Positions 9,353 to 17,991 of a DNA stretch of 64,000 nucleotides are shown here, in pieces (the stretch's first letter is position 1; each line of letters begins with the position of its first letter). The stretch is taken from contig NZ_BMPY01000034.1 in the NCBI RefSeq assembly GCF_014647835.1, positions 1-64,000 of the forward strand, written 5' to 3'. Under the pieces are notes generated by a model. It searched no databases. It was not told where the DNA came from and saw only the letters and a list, made by a program, of their open reading frames with translations. This DNA comes from Microbispora rosea subsp. aerata (lineage in GTDB: Bacteria > Actinomycetota > Actinomycetes > Streptosporangiales > Streptosporangiaceae). The translations under genes were made by a program, and so were the position numbers.

Positions 9353-11098
9353 TCACGACGACGAGAGCGGCGTTGTTGTCCCCGGGAGACAGTCGTGGTC
9401 GAGCACGACGTGGCAGGCGAGCTGGAGCGCGAAGCGGGTCTGCGGGTCGGACAGGTCGGCGTCGAGCGCCTCGGCGATGCGCCTGATCCGGTGGGCCACC
9501 GCGTTGGGATGCAGGTTGAGCAGTTCGGCCGCCTTGGTGCGGGAGCCCCAGCTGTCGAGGTACGCCTTCAGGGTGGGCACCGCCTGGGCGCTGAGCGTCC
9601 CGAGGCGCTCCAGCGGGGCGAGCATGTCACGCGCGGCCACCAGCGCGCTCTCGCTGCCGCTCAGCTCCGCGAGGAGCGCGTGCACCCCGAGCTTGTCGAA
9701 CCGCACGACCTCCCCTGCGGCGGCGCGGGCGGCGGCGGCACGGGCCTGCGACGCCGTACGGCGCAGCCCGTCCGGCCCCGCCTGGCAGGTGCCGACGCCC
9801 GCTCCCATGACGGCCCCCACGGCCGGCGGCCACAGACCTCGTGGAGGGTGGCCGAGGCCGGTCCGCTCGTCGGTGGTGAGAAGCACGAGCACGCCGTCCT
9901 GCCAGCGGACGACCAGCGGCGGCGCGGACAGGTCGGCCGTCCCGCCGGGCCCGGGATCGCCGTGCCCGGGGTCGCCGAGCTCGCTCCCCCCGAGATCCGC
10001 AGTCCCGGAACCCGCCGTCCCGGGGCCTGCCGCCCCGAAGCCCAGCGCGGCGGGCAGCGCCGCCGCGGTCCGGCGCACCTCGCGGAGCACCGGGTCGGCC
10101 ACGGCGGCGCCGCGCGACGTCGCCTCGGACGAGGCCCGGAAGGTCTCGGGACGCCCGCCGGCGGAAGGGACGGCGAAGGGGGCGGCGACGCGGGCGGTAG
10201 AAGGGACGGCAACGCCGTCGGCGGCCCGGTCGGCGGAGGGGGTGGCGATGCGGTCTGTGGCGGGGACTGCTGCAACACGGTCGGCGGAGGGAGTGGCGAT
10301 GCGAGCAGCGGCCCGGTCGGCGGCGGGGTCCCGCAGGAAGACCGCGACGTGCCAGCCGTCCACCGGCACGCCCTCGTGGCGGGCGCGGCGGGCGGCGGCC
10401 CGGGTGTCCTTCGCGCCGAGCAGGGCCAGCAGCGCGCGTTCGCGGGCCGCCTCCGCCTCCCGCGCCGCCGCCCGCACCCGGCCGAGCGTGGTCGCGACGA
10501 CCTGGGCGACGATCGCCGCGGCCGGGTCCTCGCCCTCCCAGCACACGTAGCCGTCCGGCCTGCCGCCCACCCGGATCACGGTCGCGTTCGCCCCCGGGTC
10601 GGCGAGGTCGGCGACCACGTACGCGACCCCGACCGAGGCGGACGCGGCGCGCAGGATGTCGTCCTCGCCCGCGCCCTCCATCGCGCCGATGCCGTCGATC
10701 GCCTCGCGCGTACGGCGCAGCAGCAGCCCGGGGTCGGCGCGTACGGCGGCGCTGAGGCCGAGCACGGTGTCCGACAGCGAGTGGTCGGACGCGCCCGCGA
10801 GCAGCGCGACCCTCTCCCGCCTGGCCAGCTCCACCATCTCCGGCGAGGTGCCCGAGGGGCCGGGCAGCACGATCCCGGCCAGGCCGCCGCGCCCGGCCAG
10901 GCGCAGCGCGTCGAGCACGTCGCACGACCGCATGGCGTGGCGGGACAGGATCGCCAGCGCGCCGGGCGGGGCCGCGGCCAGCTCGCGCATCTCGTCGACG
11001 AGCACCACGCCGGCGACCTCCCGGGCGTCCCAGGGCCCGGCGACGAGCGTCAGCCGGCGGCCGGCCGGCGTCCTGAGCAGGTCACTGACGCGGCGCAT
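9353..11098 (-). CDS. PucR family transcriptional regulator with repeat-expanded linker
   Basis: A 581-aa regulator. The N-terminus ([22 protein letters not shown]) is a PucR-type sensing domain. The C-terminus holds the PucR helix-turn-helix, SRTKAAELLNLHPNAVAHRIRRI followed by LSDPQTRFALQLACHV. In between, about residues 255-330 form a low-complexity Ala/Arg/Pro stretch encoded by degenerate repeats. ATG 11098 overlaps the end of the upstream transporter ATPase gene by 17 bases, so the regulator is probably part of the transport operon. PucR proteins commonly activate purine, hydantoin or amino-acid catabolism; control of the flanking genes is inferred. Confidence 0.88.
   Translation of the reverse strand: MRRVSDLLRTPAGRRLTLVAGPWDAREVAGVVLVDEMRELAAAPPGALAILSRHAMRSCDVLDALRLAGRGGLAGIVLPGPSGTSPEMVELARRERVALLAGASDHSLSDTVLGLSAAVRADPGLLLRRTREAIDGIGAMEGAGEDDILRAASASVGVAYVVADLADPGANATVIRVGGRPDGYVCWEGEDPAAAIVAQVVATTLGRVRAAAREAEAARERALLALLGAKDTRAAARRARHEGVPVDGWHVAVFLRDPAADRAAARIATPSADRVAAVPATDRIATPSADRAADGVAVPSTARVAAPFAVPSAGGRPETFRASSEATSRGAAVADPVLREVRRTAAALPAALGFGAAGPGTAGSGTADLGGSELGDPGHGDPGPGGTADLSAPPLVVRWQDGVLVLLTTDERTGLGHPPRGLWPPAVGAVMGAGVGTCQAGPDGLRRTASQARAAAARAAAGEVVRFDKLGVHALLAELSGSESALVAARDMLAPLERLGTLSAQAVPTLKAYLDSWGSRTKAAELLNLHPNAVAHRIRRIAEALDADLSDPQTRFALQLACHVVLDHDCLPGTTTPLSSS
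10150..10325. repeat. degenerate tandem repeats inside the PucR gene
   Basis: Copies of CGGTCGGCGGAGGG followed by GTGGCGATGCG recur here, for example around 10222-10255 and 10278-10305, with shorter variants between them. They encode repeats such as ADRIATPSADR and ARIATPSADRV in the regulator linker. Length keeps frame with the rest of the protein. Confidence 0.7.
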
Positions 11099-12113
11099 CG
11101 GGGGTCTCACTTCCGTCGTGGGGGACGCGCGGAGCGGGAGAGGACGCGTCGGCGCGGGGGTGCGCCACCGGGGCGCGGTCGAGCACCTCCTCCGCCCGGT
11201 GACAGGCCACCTTACGCCCCTCGACGTCACGCGGTCGCGGGGCCTCCTCACGGCAGCGGTCCGCCGCGAGCGGGCAGCGCGGCAGGAACGGGCAGCCGGA
11301 CGCCGCCGCGGCGGCCTCGGTCCGCCCGGCGGCCCGCGGAGGCTCGCCGCCGAGACGCGGCACGGCGTCGCGCAGCGCCCGGGTGTACGGGTGGGCCGGC
11401 CGGGTGAGCAGCTCCGCCGTGGGGCCCGACTCGACCACCCGCCCGGCGAACATCACCGACGACGTGCGGCACAGCCGCCCCACGACGCCGAGGTTGTGGG
11501 TGATGAGCAGGTAGCCGAGGCCGTGCTCGGCGGCCAGGCCCTCCAGCAGGTCGAGGATCTTGGCCTGCACGGTGACGTCGAGCGCGCTCGTGGGCTCGTC
11601 GAGCACCAGCAGCCGCGGCTCCACGGCCAGGGCGCGGGCGATGGCCACCCGCTGGCGCTGGCCGCCGGACATCTCGTGCGGCCTGCGGGCGGCGAGCGCG
11701 GGGTCGAGCCCCACGTCGGCGAGGAGCGCGGCGACCCGGTCCTTCCGCCCGGCCCTGGACATGCGGTGATGGGTGGTCAGCGCCTCGGTGATCGACGCGC
11801 CGGCCGTCATGCGGGGGTCGAGCGCCTCGCTGCCGTCCTGGAAGACCGGCTGCACGGCCCGGCGGAACTCCGCCCGGCCCGCCCTGTCGAGCGCGGCCAG
11901 GTCGCGCGAGCCGTACCGGACGACGCCGGAGCGCGGGCGCATGAGGCCGAGCAGGGCGCGGGCCAGCGTGGTCTTGCCCGAGCCGCTCTCGCCGATCAGG
12001 CCGACCCCGCCCCGGTCCACGGCGAGGCTCACGTCGTGGACCACCGCCGTCGCGCCGTAGGCGAGGGTGACCTCCTCGGCGGCGAGCACCGCGGCTGCGT
12101 CGGGCCCCGTCAT
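11082..12113 (-). CDS. dppF: peptide/oligopeptide ABC transporter ATPase (DppF/OppF type)
   Basis: A 343-aa cytoplasmic ATPase energising the importer. It has Walker [10 protein letters not shown], signature [12 protein letters not shown] and Walker [13 protein letters not shown]. The C-terminal oligopeptide-transporter extension contains a Cys set ([14 protein letters not shown]) that in this family may bind an iron-sulfur cluster. ATG 12113 overlaps the stop of the first ATPase (ATGA). Its own end overlaps the start of the PucR gene by 17 bases. Confidence 0.94.
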   Translation of the reverse strand: MTGPDAAAVLAAEEVTLAYGATAVVHDVSLAVDRGGVGLIGESGSGKTTLARALLGLMRPRSGVVRYGSRDLAALDRAGRAEFRRAVQPVFQDGSEALDPRMTAGASITEALTTHHRMSRAGRKDRVAALLADVGLDPALAARRPHEMSGGQRQRVAIARALAVEPRLLVLDEPTSALDVTVQAKILDLLEGLAAEHGLGYLLITHNLGVVGRLCRTSSVMFAGRVVESGPTAELLTRPAHPYTRALRDAVPRLGGEPPRAAGRTEAAAAASGCPFLPRCPLAADRCREEAPRPRDVEGRKVACHRAEEVLDRAPVAHPRADASSPAPRVPHDGSETPDAPRQ

Positions 12114-12922
12114 CGCTCCTCCTCCGGCGCGGCGGCCGCGGATGCGGTCTCGTGTCCGTCCTCGCCGGGCAGGCGGGGGACGGCGGCGATCAGCTCCCTG
12201 GTGTAGGGGTCGCGCGGCCGGGCGAACACCTCGGCCGCGGGGCCGGTTTCCACCACGGCGCCGTCGCGCATCACCACGACCCGGTCGGCGATCGTGGAGA
12301 CCAGCGCGAGGTCGTGGGAGACCAGCAGCACGGCCAGGCCGCGCTCGTCGCGCAGCCGGCGCAGCACCGCGACCACCTCGGCCTGCACGGTCACGTCGAG
12401 CGCGCTGGTCGGCTCGTCGGCGAGCACGACCTGCGCGCCGAGCGCCAGGGCCAGCGCGATGGCGAACCGCTGGGCCTGGCCGCCGGACACCTGGTGGGGA
12501 TAGCGGCGCAGGATCTCCGGGTCGAGCAGCACGGCGCGGACCGCCTCCTCGGCCCGCTCCCGCGCGTCCGCGCCCTTGACGCCGTGCCGGGCGAGCGCGC
12601 GGCGCATGAGCGTGCCCAGGCGCATGGTGGGGTTGAGCGCGGCCTGCGGGCTCTGCATGACGAGGGCGGCGCGCGAGCCGCGGATCTCCCGCAGCCGGGC
12701 GGGGCTCGCCGTGAGCACGTCCACGCCGCCCACGGTGATCCGCCCGGAGACGTCCGCGCCGTGGACGAGGCCGAGCGTGCTGAGCAGGGTCGTGGTCTTG
12801 CCCGACCCGCTTTCGCCGACGACGGCCACGCACTCCCCCGCGGCCACGTCGAGCTCGGGCATCGACGCGATCACCCGGTCGCCGATCCGGACCACGAGGT
12901 CCCTGACGCTGATCAAGCTCAT
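12110..12922 (-). CDS. dppD: peptide/oligopeptide ABC transporter ATPase (DppD/OppD type)
   Basis: A 270-aa ATPase with Walker [11 protein letters not shown] near residue 36, signature VSGGQAQRFAIA near 145 and Walker [13 protein letters not shown]. It pairs with the second ATPase as a heterodimer. It is somewhat shorter than usual, lacking the long C-terminal oligopeptide domain, and the signature has QAQ where most have QRQ. Start and stop both overlap the neighbouring transporter genes by four bases. Confidence 0.94.
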   Translation of the reverse strand: MSLISVRDLVVRIGDRVIASMPELDVAAGECVAVVGESGSGKTTTLLSTLGLVHGADVSGRITVGGVDVLTASPARLREIRGSRAALVMQSPQAALNPTMRLGTLMRRALARHGVKGADARERAEEAVRAVLLDPEILRRYPHQVSGGQAQRFAIALALALGAQVVLADEPTSALDVTVQAEVVAVLRRLRDERGLAVLLVSHDLALVSTIADRVVVMRDGAVVETGPAAEVFARPRDPYTRELIAAVPRLPGEDGHETASAAAAPEEER

Positions 12923-13776
12923 CGCGACAGCCTCGCCCTCAGCCCCTCACCGAGCACGTTGAACGCGAACGCGGTGACCAGGATGGCCAGGCCGGGGAAG
13001 GTCACCACCCACCAGTCGGTGGTGAACAGCGACTGGCCCCGGTGCACCATCAGGCCCCACTCCGGGGTCGGCTCGTGGGCGCCGAGCCCCAGGTAGGACA
13101 GCGTGGCGGCGGTGAGGATGACCCCGCCGCCGTCCAGCGACAACTGCACCAGCACCGGCGTGAGCGAGTTCGGCAGCACGTGCCGCAGCACGATGAGCGG
13201 GGCGGGCACGCCGAGGCAGCGCGCCGCGTCCACGAAGCCCCGGGCCGCCACCGACGCGGCGACCGACGCGGTGAGCCGGGCATACCAGGGCCACCAGGTG
13301 ATCGCGATCGCCACGATCACGGTGGTCACGCTGGGCTGGAGCACCACGGCGAGCGCCAGGGACAGCAGCAGCGCGGGGAAGGCGAGGAAGACGTCGGTCA
13401 CCCGCATGATCACGTCGCGGACCCAGCCCCCGGCGTACCCGGCGACCACTCCCAGCACGACGCCGACCGCGCCGGAGACGGCGAGCACCGCGACGGCGAT
13501 CAGCAGCGAGGTGCGCGCGCCGAACAGGACCCGGCTGAACACGTCGCGGCCGACCTGGTCGGTGCCGAACCAGTGGGCGCCGCTCGGCGGGAGCAGCGAC
13601 TCCGCGGGATGGGTGGCCGAGCCGCCGTCCTCGGGGTAGGGGGCGATCCACGGCGCGAGCAGCGCCGCCAGCACGATGATCCCCAGCAGCACGCCTCCCG
13701 CGACCGCGAGCCGGTCCACACCGGCCAGCCGTCGCAGCGGCGTACGGCGCAGCTCGGGCAGGGCGGGGGCCGTCAT
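12919..13776 (-). CDS. dppC: ABC transporter permease (DppC/OppC type)
   Basis: A 285-aa inner-membrane permease. The first membrane segment (LAVAGGVLLGIIVLAALLAPW) is followed by the family region GAHWFGTDQVGRDVFSRVLFGARTSL. The EAA-type coupling loop is GFVDAARCLGVPAPLIVLRHVLPNSLTPV. About six membrane helices are visible. ATG 13776 overlaps the preceding permease stop (ATGA). With DppB it forms the translocation channel. Confidence 0.95.
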   Translation of the reverse strand: MTAPALPELRRTPLRRLAGVDRLAVAGGVLLGIIVLAALLAPWIAPYPEDGGSATHPAESLLPPSGAHWFGTDQVGRDVFSRVLFGARTSLLIAVAVLAVSGAVGVVLGVVAGYAGGWVRDVIMRVTDVFLAFPALLLSLALAVVLQPSVTTVIVAIAITWWPWYARLTASVAASVAARGFVDAARCLGVPAPLIVLRHVLPNSLTPVLVQLSLDGGGVILTAATLSYLGLGAHEPTPEWGLMVHRGQSLFTTDWWVVTFPGLAILVTAFAFNVLGEGLRARLSR

Positions 13777-14789
13777 CGCGCCCTCACCCTGGGGTCGACC
13801 ACGCCCTGGAGGAGGTCCACGGCGAGGTTGGCGACGACGTACAGCACGGCGACCAGCAGCGTGACCCCGGCGATGGCGGGCGTGTCGAGCGAGCGGATCG
13901 AGTCGGCGGCGTACCGCCCGAGGCCCGGCCAGTTGAACACGGCCTCCACGAGGAAGCCGTTCACGATCGAGTACGCGAAGACGAGCGCGATCAGCGACAG
14001 CACCGGGTTGAGCGCGGGCCGCAGGGCGAACCGGGTGAGCACCGCGGTCTCGCCGAAGCCGAGCGCGCGCTCCAGCCTGGCGTGGTCGCGGGACGCCTCC
14101 TCGATGAGGGCGGCCCTGGTCATCTGGGCCACGACCCCCGCAGGGTACGCCGCGATCACCAGGGCGGGCAGCACCAGGTGCCACAGCGTGCTGGTGAGGA
14201 TCGGCCAGTTGCCGGTGATCAGCGCGTCCACGGCCGTGATGTTGGTGTAGAGGTGCAGGGGGCTGGTCCGGTCGAGCGACGTGTCGTACTCCCCCGCGAC
14301 GGGAAACCAGCCGAGCCCGCTGGCGAAGACCGTCTGCAGGGCCAGCGCCAGCCAGAACACCGGCACCGACACGGCCAGCATCGACGACAGCCGCACCGAC
14401 AGGTCGGGCAGGCGGCCCTTGTAGCGCGCGGCGGCGACGCCCAGCGGGACTCCGACGGCCAGCGCGATGATCAGCGCGGCGCCCACGAGTTCCAGCGAAG
14501 CGGGAAACGCCTGGAAGAGGTCGTCGCGCACGGGCTGCCGGGTGTGCAGGCTGGTCCCCCAGTCGCCGCGGAGCAGGTCGCTCAGGTAGTTCCACAACTG
14601 GACGGGCAGCGGGTCGTCCAGGCCGAACCGCCGCCGGGCCTCGGCGAGCTCGGCCGCCGTCGCCTTCGGCCCGGCGTACGCCACGGCCGGGTCGCCGGGG
14701 ACCAGGCGCATGACGGCGAAGGTGAGGACGATCACGCCGGCCACGACCAGGACGGCCTGGCCGAGCCGGCGGATCAGATACCTCAGCAT
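13773..14789 (-). CDS. dppB: ABC transporter permease (DppB/OppB type)
   Basis: A 338-aa membrane permease. It has the family N-terminus MLRYLIRRLGQAVLVVAGVIVLTFAVMRLVPGDP and a C-terminal EAA loop (RDHARLERALGFGETAVLTRFALRPALNPV). It begins two bases after the stop of the binding-protein gene, so the five transporter genes appear to be one transcript. Confidence 0.95.
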   Translation of the reverse strand: MLRYLIRRLGQAVLVVAGVIVLTFAVMRLVPGDPAVAYAGPKATAAELAEARRRFGLDDPLPVQLWNYLSDLLRGDWGTSLHTRQPVRDDLFQAFPASLELVGAALIIALAVGVPLGVAAARYKGRLPDLSVRLSSMLAVSVPVFWLALALQTVFASGLGWFPVAGEYDTSLDRTSPLHLYTNITAVDALITGNWPILTSTLWHLVLPALVIAAYPAGVVAQMTRAALIEEASRDHARLERALGFGETAVLTRFALRPALNPVLSLIALVFAYSIVNGFLVEAVFNWPGLGRYAADSIRSLDTPAIAGVTLLVAVLYVVANLAVDLLQGVVDPRVRAR

Positions 14790-14791
14790 GA

Positions 14792-16426
14792 TCAGGCGCC
14801 GGGCTTCAGGTCGTAGACGAACACCACGTTGGGGTAGGCGGGGTTGTCCACGTATCCCTGGACCGACTTGGCGAAGGCCCGCTGGTAGTTCTGCACGTAC
14901 GGCACGGCCACCGCGGCCCGCTCATTGATGATCTTGTTCTGGAGTTCGGCGTACGTCTTCTCGGCGGCGGCCTGGTCGGTCGCGGTGAGCGCGGGCAGCT
15001 CGTCGATCAGCTTGTCGATCGCCTCGTCCTTCAGGTAGGAGAGGTTGAACTGCACGTCCTTCTCACTGCGGAAGACGTTGACGAACCACGAGTAGGCGTC
15101 GGCGTAGTCCGGGAACCAGTACATGACGAAGATGTCCTGCCGCTTGGACGGGTCCTTCGCCTTGCCCTGGTCCCACTGGGTGGTCCACTGCAGCGGCTTG
15201 GCCTGCAGCTTGACGTTGAGCTTGTCGAGCGCCGAGGACAGCAGCGTGACCAGCAGCTCCTGGTCGGCGTCGCCCTGGGCGTAGGTCAGCGACAGTTCGA
15301 GCGGCTTGCCGCCGGGGCCGTACCCGGCCTCCTTGAGCAGCGCCTCGGCGCCCGCGAGGTCCTGCTTGGGCGTCATGCCGGGGATGTTGCCGAGCAGGCC
15401 AGCGGGGACCAGGCCGCTGGCGGCCACGCCCGAGCCCTTCAGCGCCGCCACCAGGCCGTCGTAGTCGATCGCCTTCTGCAGGGCCTGGCGCAGCTTCACG
15501 TCCTTCAGCGGGCCGTCGGCCGTGTTGAACAGCACGAGCAGGTTCTGGAACGACGGCGTCTGCGAGGTCTGCACCGTGTCCGTGCCGCCCGCCTGGGCGA
15601 ACAGCTGGGCGTTGAGCCGCTGGACGAACGACACCTCGCCGCGCTGCAGCAGCTGCCACGCGGTGGTCAGCTCGGGCGTGACCCGGTAGGCGATCTTCTT
15701 GTAGTGCGGCCCGTCCCAGCCGCCCCAGTAGTCGTCGAACGCCTTGAGCGTGAGCTCGGTCTCCTTGCCCTTCTGCCAGCTCTCGATCGTGTACGGCCCG
15801 GAGCCGGCGTCGTGGCCCTCGCCGAACCACTTCTTCAGGTCGCCGGAGACGGCCGTGGTGTCGTAGACGTACGACGCGTAGCCGGCGGAGGCGATCAGGT
15901 CGAGCGGCGCGGGATATTTGAGCGTGAACTCCAGCGTCGTGGCGTCCTTGGCCTCGATGTCCTTGACCGCGCCCCAGATGTAGGCCGCGCCCTGCCCCTC
16001 CTTGATCGTGCGCTCGATCGCGGCCTTGGCCGCCGCCGCGTCCACCGGCTTGCCGGTGTGGAACTTCACGCCCTCACGCAGCGTGAACGTCCACTTCTTG
16101 CCGTCGGGCGACACGGTCCACGAGGAGGCCAGCCGCGGCTCGGCCTTCTTCGTCTGCGGGTTGTAGCGGGTCAGCGACTCGTAGATGTTCTGCATGGCGA
16201 TGATCTCGTTGGAATACGAGCTCGCCGGGTCCCAGTCGGTGACGACGTCCAGGTTGGGGACGTACACGAACGTGCTGTCGGCCGTTCCGCCGGCCGCGCC
16301 CTCGGAGGAGCCGGGCTGCGGGGTGGAGTCGGCGGCGCCGCGGACCTGCCCGCCCGCGCAGGCCGCGGCGGTGAGGGTCACGGCGGCCACGGCTCCCGCG
16401 GCGAGAAGACGCTTGTGCAGGCGCAT
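14792..16426 (-). CDS. ABC transporter substrate-binding lipoprotein of the catabolic cluster
   Basis: A 544-aa family-5 binding protein with a lipoprotein signal (LLAAGAVAAVTLTAAACAGG; acylated Cys near residue 23) and the SBP_bac_5 layout (VVTDWDPASSYSNEIIAMQNIYESLTRYNP). GGAA precedes ATG 16426. It is the first transporter gene, 17 bases after the HyuA-like gene, so it is probably co-transcribed with it. The orphan binding protein at 1450-3045 shares long identical stretches with it, and both may serve this importer. The ligand is unknown; family members bind peptides, but opines, nickel chelates and other solutes are also known. Confidence 0.94.
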   Translation of the reverse strand: MRLHKRLLAAGAVAAVTLTAAACAGGQVRGAADSTPQPGSSEGAAGGTADSTFVYVPNLDVVTDWDPASSYSNEIIAMQNIYESLTRYNPQTKKAEPRLASSWTVSPDGKKWTFTLREGVKFHTGKPVDAAAAKAAIERTIKEGQGAAYIWGAVKDIEAKDATTLEFTLKYPAPLDLIASAGYASYVYDTTAVSGDLKKWFGEGHDAGSGPYTIESWQKGKETELTLKAFDDYWGGWDGPHYKKIAYRVTPELTTAWQLLQRGEVSFVQRLNAQLFAQAGGTDTVQTSQTPSFQNLLVLFNTADGPLKDVKLRQALQKAIDYDGLVAALKGSGVAASGLVPAGLLGNIPGMTPKQDLAGAEALLKEAGYGPGGKPLELSLTYAQGDADQELLVTLLSSALDKLNVKLQAKPLQWTTQWDQGKAKDPSKRQDIFVMYWFPDYADAYSWFVNVFRSEKDVQFNLSYLKDEAIDKLIDELPALTATDQAAAEKTYAELQNKIINERAAVAVPYVQNYQRAFAKSVQGYVDNPAYPNVVFVYDLKPGA

Positions 16427-16443
16427 GTGAGGGGGTTCCTTTC

Positions 16444-17991
16444 CTATCCGGCCTGCCGGGCGAGGGGACCGGCGGCCTTGACGTGCAGGCGCACCGCGGG
16501 CTCAGGAAGGTAGCTGAGAGGAATTTCGCTGAGCTCGACGATCTGGACGGTTGCGGGGTCGGCCCCGGCGGCGACGGCCCGGGCGGCCGCCTCCTCCTTG
16601 GCCTTGTCGATCAATCTAGCCCTGGGGTTCCCGGCCCCTGAAGCGGGCACGATCGTTTCGAGCCTGCCGCTGGCGAGCGCGATGGCCGCGCCCACCGCGT
16701 TGGCCACCTCCGCGTGCGCCGGGCGGATCACCTCGCGGGCTCCAGGCACCCGGTCGGCCAGCAGGAACGCCCCGCCGCCGACCGCCACGAGCGGCCGGTC
16801 GGCACGGCCGAGCGCCACCCGGTCCACCGCGTCCGCGACGGCCTCGTCCGCCGCCCGTACGGCTCGCGCCAGCCGCTCGCGCCACTCCTCGGGGACGGGA
16901 CGGGTGCCGACCGTCCCCCGCCCGGCGGCCACGGCCGCGTCGGTCATCGTGGGGGTGGAGCCGCCGAACACGAGCGCCTCCGTGCCGATCCGGTAGCCCA
17001 CCGAGCGCGGCTCGGCTCCGACGATCGTGCCGCCGCCCAGCGCGATGGACAGGATGTCGGGCATCCGGAAGTTGGTGGTGACCCCGCCGATCTCGACAGC
17101 CGCGGCCGACTCCCGGGGGAAGCCGCCCACGAGCACGCCGAGGTCGGTCGAGGTGCCGCCGACGTCGGCCACGATCGCGTCCGTCACGCCCGACAGGTAC
17201 GCCGCGCCGCGCAGCGAGTTGGCCGGTCCCGAGCCGATGGTCAGCACCGGGTAGCGGGCCGCGTAGTCGACGGCCATCAGCGTGCCGTCGTTCTGCGCGA
17301 AGTACGTCTCGACCTCCAGGCCCCTGGACCGCAGGGCCTCGTGCAGCGCGGCGGTGACGTCGCGGGCCACGCCGTACAGCGCGGCGTTGAGCACGGTCGC
17401 GTTCTCGCGCTCCAGCAGGCCGAGCGAGCCGATCTCGTGGCTGAGGCTCACCGGCACATCGCCGATCTCGGCGCGGATGATCTCGGCGACCCGGTTCTCC
17501 TGGTCGGCGCCGGCCGGGCTGAACACGCCGGTGACGGCGATCGCGTCGGCGGGGGTGGTCGCCGCGAACTTCCTGACCGCGTCCTCGTCGAGCGGGGCGA
17601 TCTCGCTCCCGTCGACGAAGTATCCGCCCCGCACGATCGCGGCGCCTGCCGCCACGGTGTCGCGCAGGTCGTCCGGCCACTCGCTGAGCGGCGGCACGGA
17701 CGTGGTCGCCGGGGCGCCGAGCCGAAGCACCGCGACCCGGCCGAGCGCGCGCCGCTCCAGGATGGCGTTGGTCGCGTGGGTGGTGCCGAGCATAACCCGC
17801 TTCACCCGCTTTTCCATGCCGGGCTCGGGCAGCGCGGCGAGGACCGCGTCGAGCGCCGCGCGCAGGCCCTCGGTCACGTCGGGGCTGGTCGGCCGCTTGG
17901 CGGCGGCGACGACCCGGTCGTCGTCGTCGAGCACCACGGCGTCGGTGTTGGTGCCGCCGACGTCGATGCCGACCCGCAGCGTCGTGCTCAT
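16444..17991 (-). CDS. hydantoinase/oxoprolinase family protein (HyuA-like, 515 aa)
   Basis: An ASKHA-fold protein related to HyuA but shorter and without a HyuB neighbour. The N-terminal phosphate loop is RVGIDVGGTNTDAVVLDDD (residues 6-24), followed by LGTTHATNAILERRALGRVAVLRLG and a second loop, IVADVGGTSTDLGVLVGGFP. This shorter type commonly sits beside DUF917 genes, as here. ATG 17991 overlaps the DUF917 stop (ATGA), implying a complex or sequential action. It probably couples ATP hydrolysis to opening or modifying a cyclic amide. The exact reaction is not established by sequence. Confidence 0.92.
   Translation of the reverse strand: MSTTLRVGIDVGGTNTDAVVLDDDDRVVAAAKRPTSPDVTEGLRAALDAVLAALPEPGMEKRVKRVMLGTTHATNAILERRALGRVAVLRLGAPATTSVPPLSEWPDDLRDTVAAGAAIVRGGYFVDGSEIAPLDEDAVRKFAATTPADAIAVTGVFSPAGADQENRVAEIIRAEIGDVPVSLSHEIGSLGLLERENATVLNAALYGVARDVTAALHEALRSRGLEVETYFAQNDGTLMAVDYAARYPVLTIGSGPANSLRGAAYLSGVTDAIVADVGGTSTDLGVLVGGFPRESAAAVEIGGVTTNFRMPDILSIALGGGTIVGAEPRSVGYRIGTEALVFGGSTPTMTDAAVAAGRGTVGTRPVPEEWRERLARAVRAADEAVADAVDRVALGRADRPLVAVGGGAFLLADRVPGAREVIRPAHAEVANAVGAAIALASGRLETIVPASGAGNPRARLIDKAKEEAAARAVAAGADPATVQIVELSEIPLSYLPEPAVRLHVKAAGPLARQAG

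Noticed and set aside
12919-14595. Long minus-strand frame extending the DppC permease upstream to 558 aa
   Set aside because: The extra part is an out-of-frame shadow of dppB. The ATG at 13776 in an ATGA overlap gives a normal-length permease.
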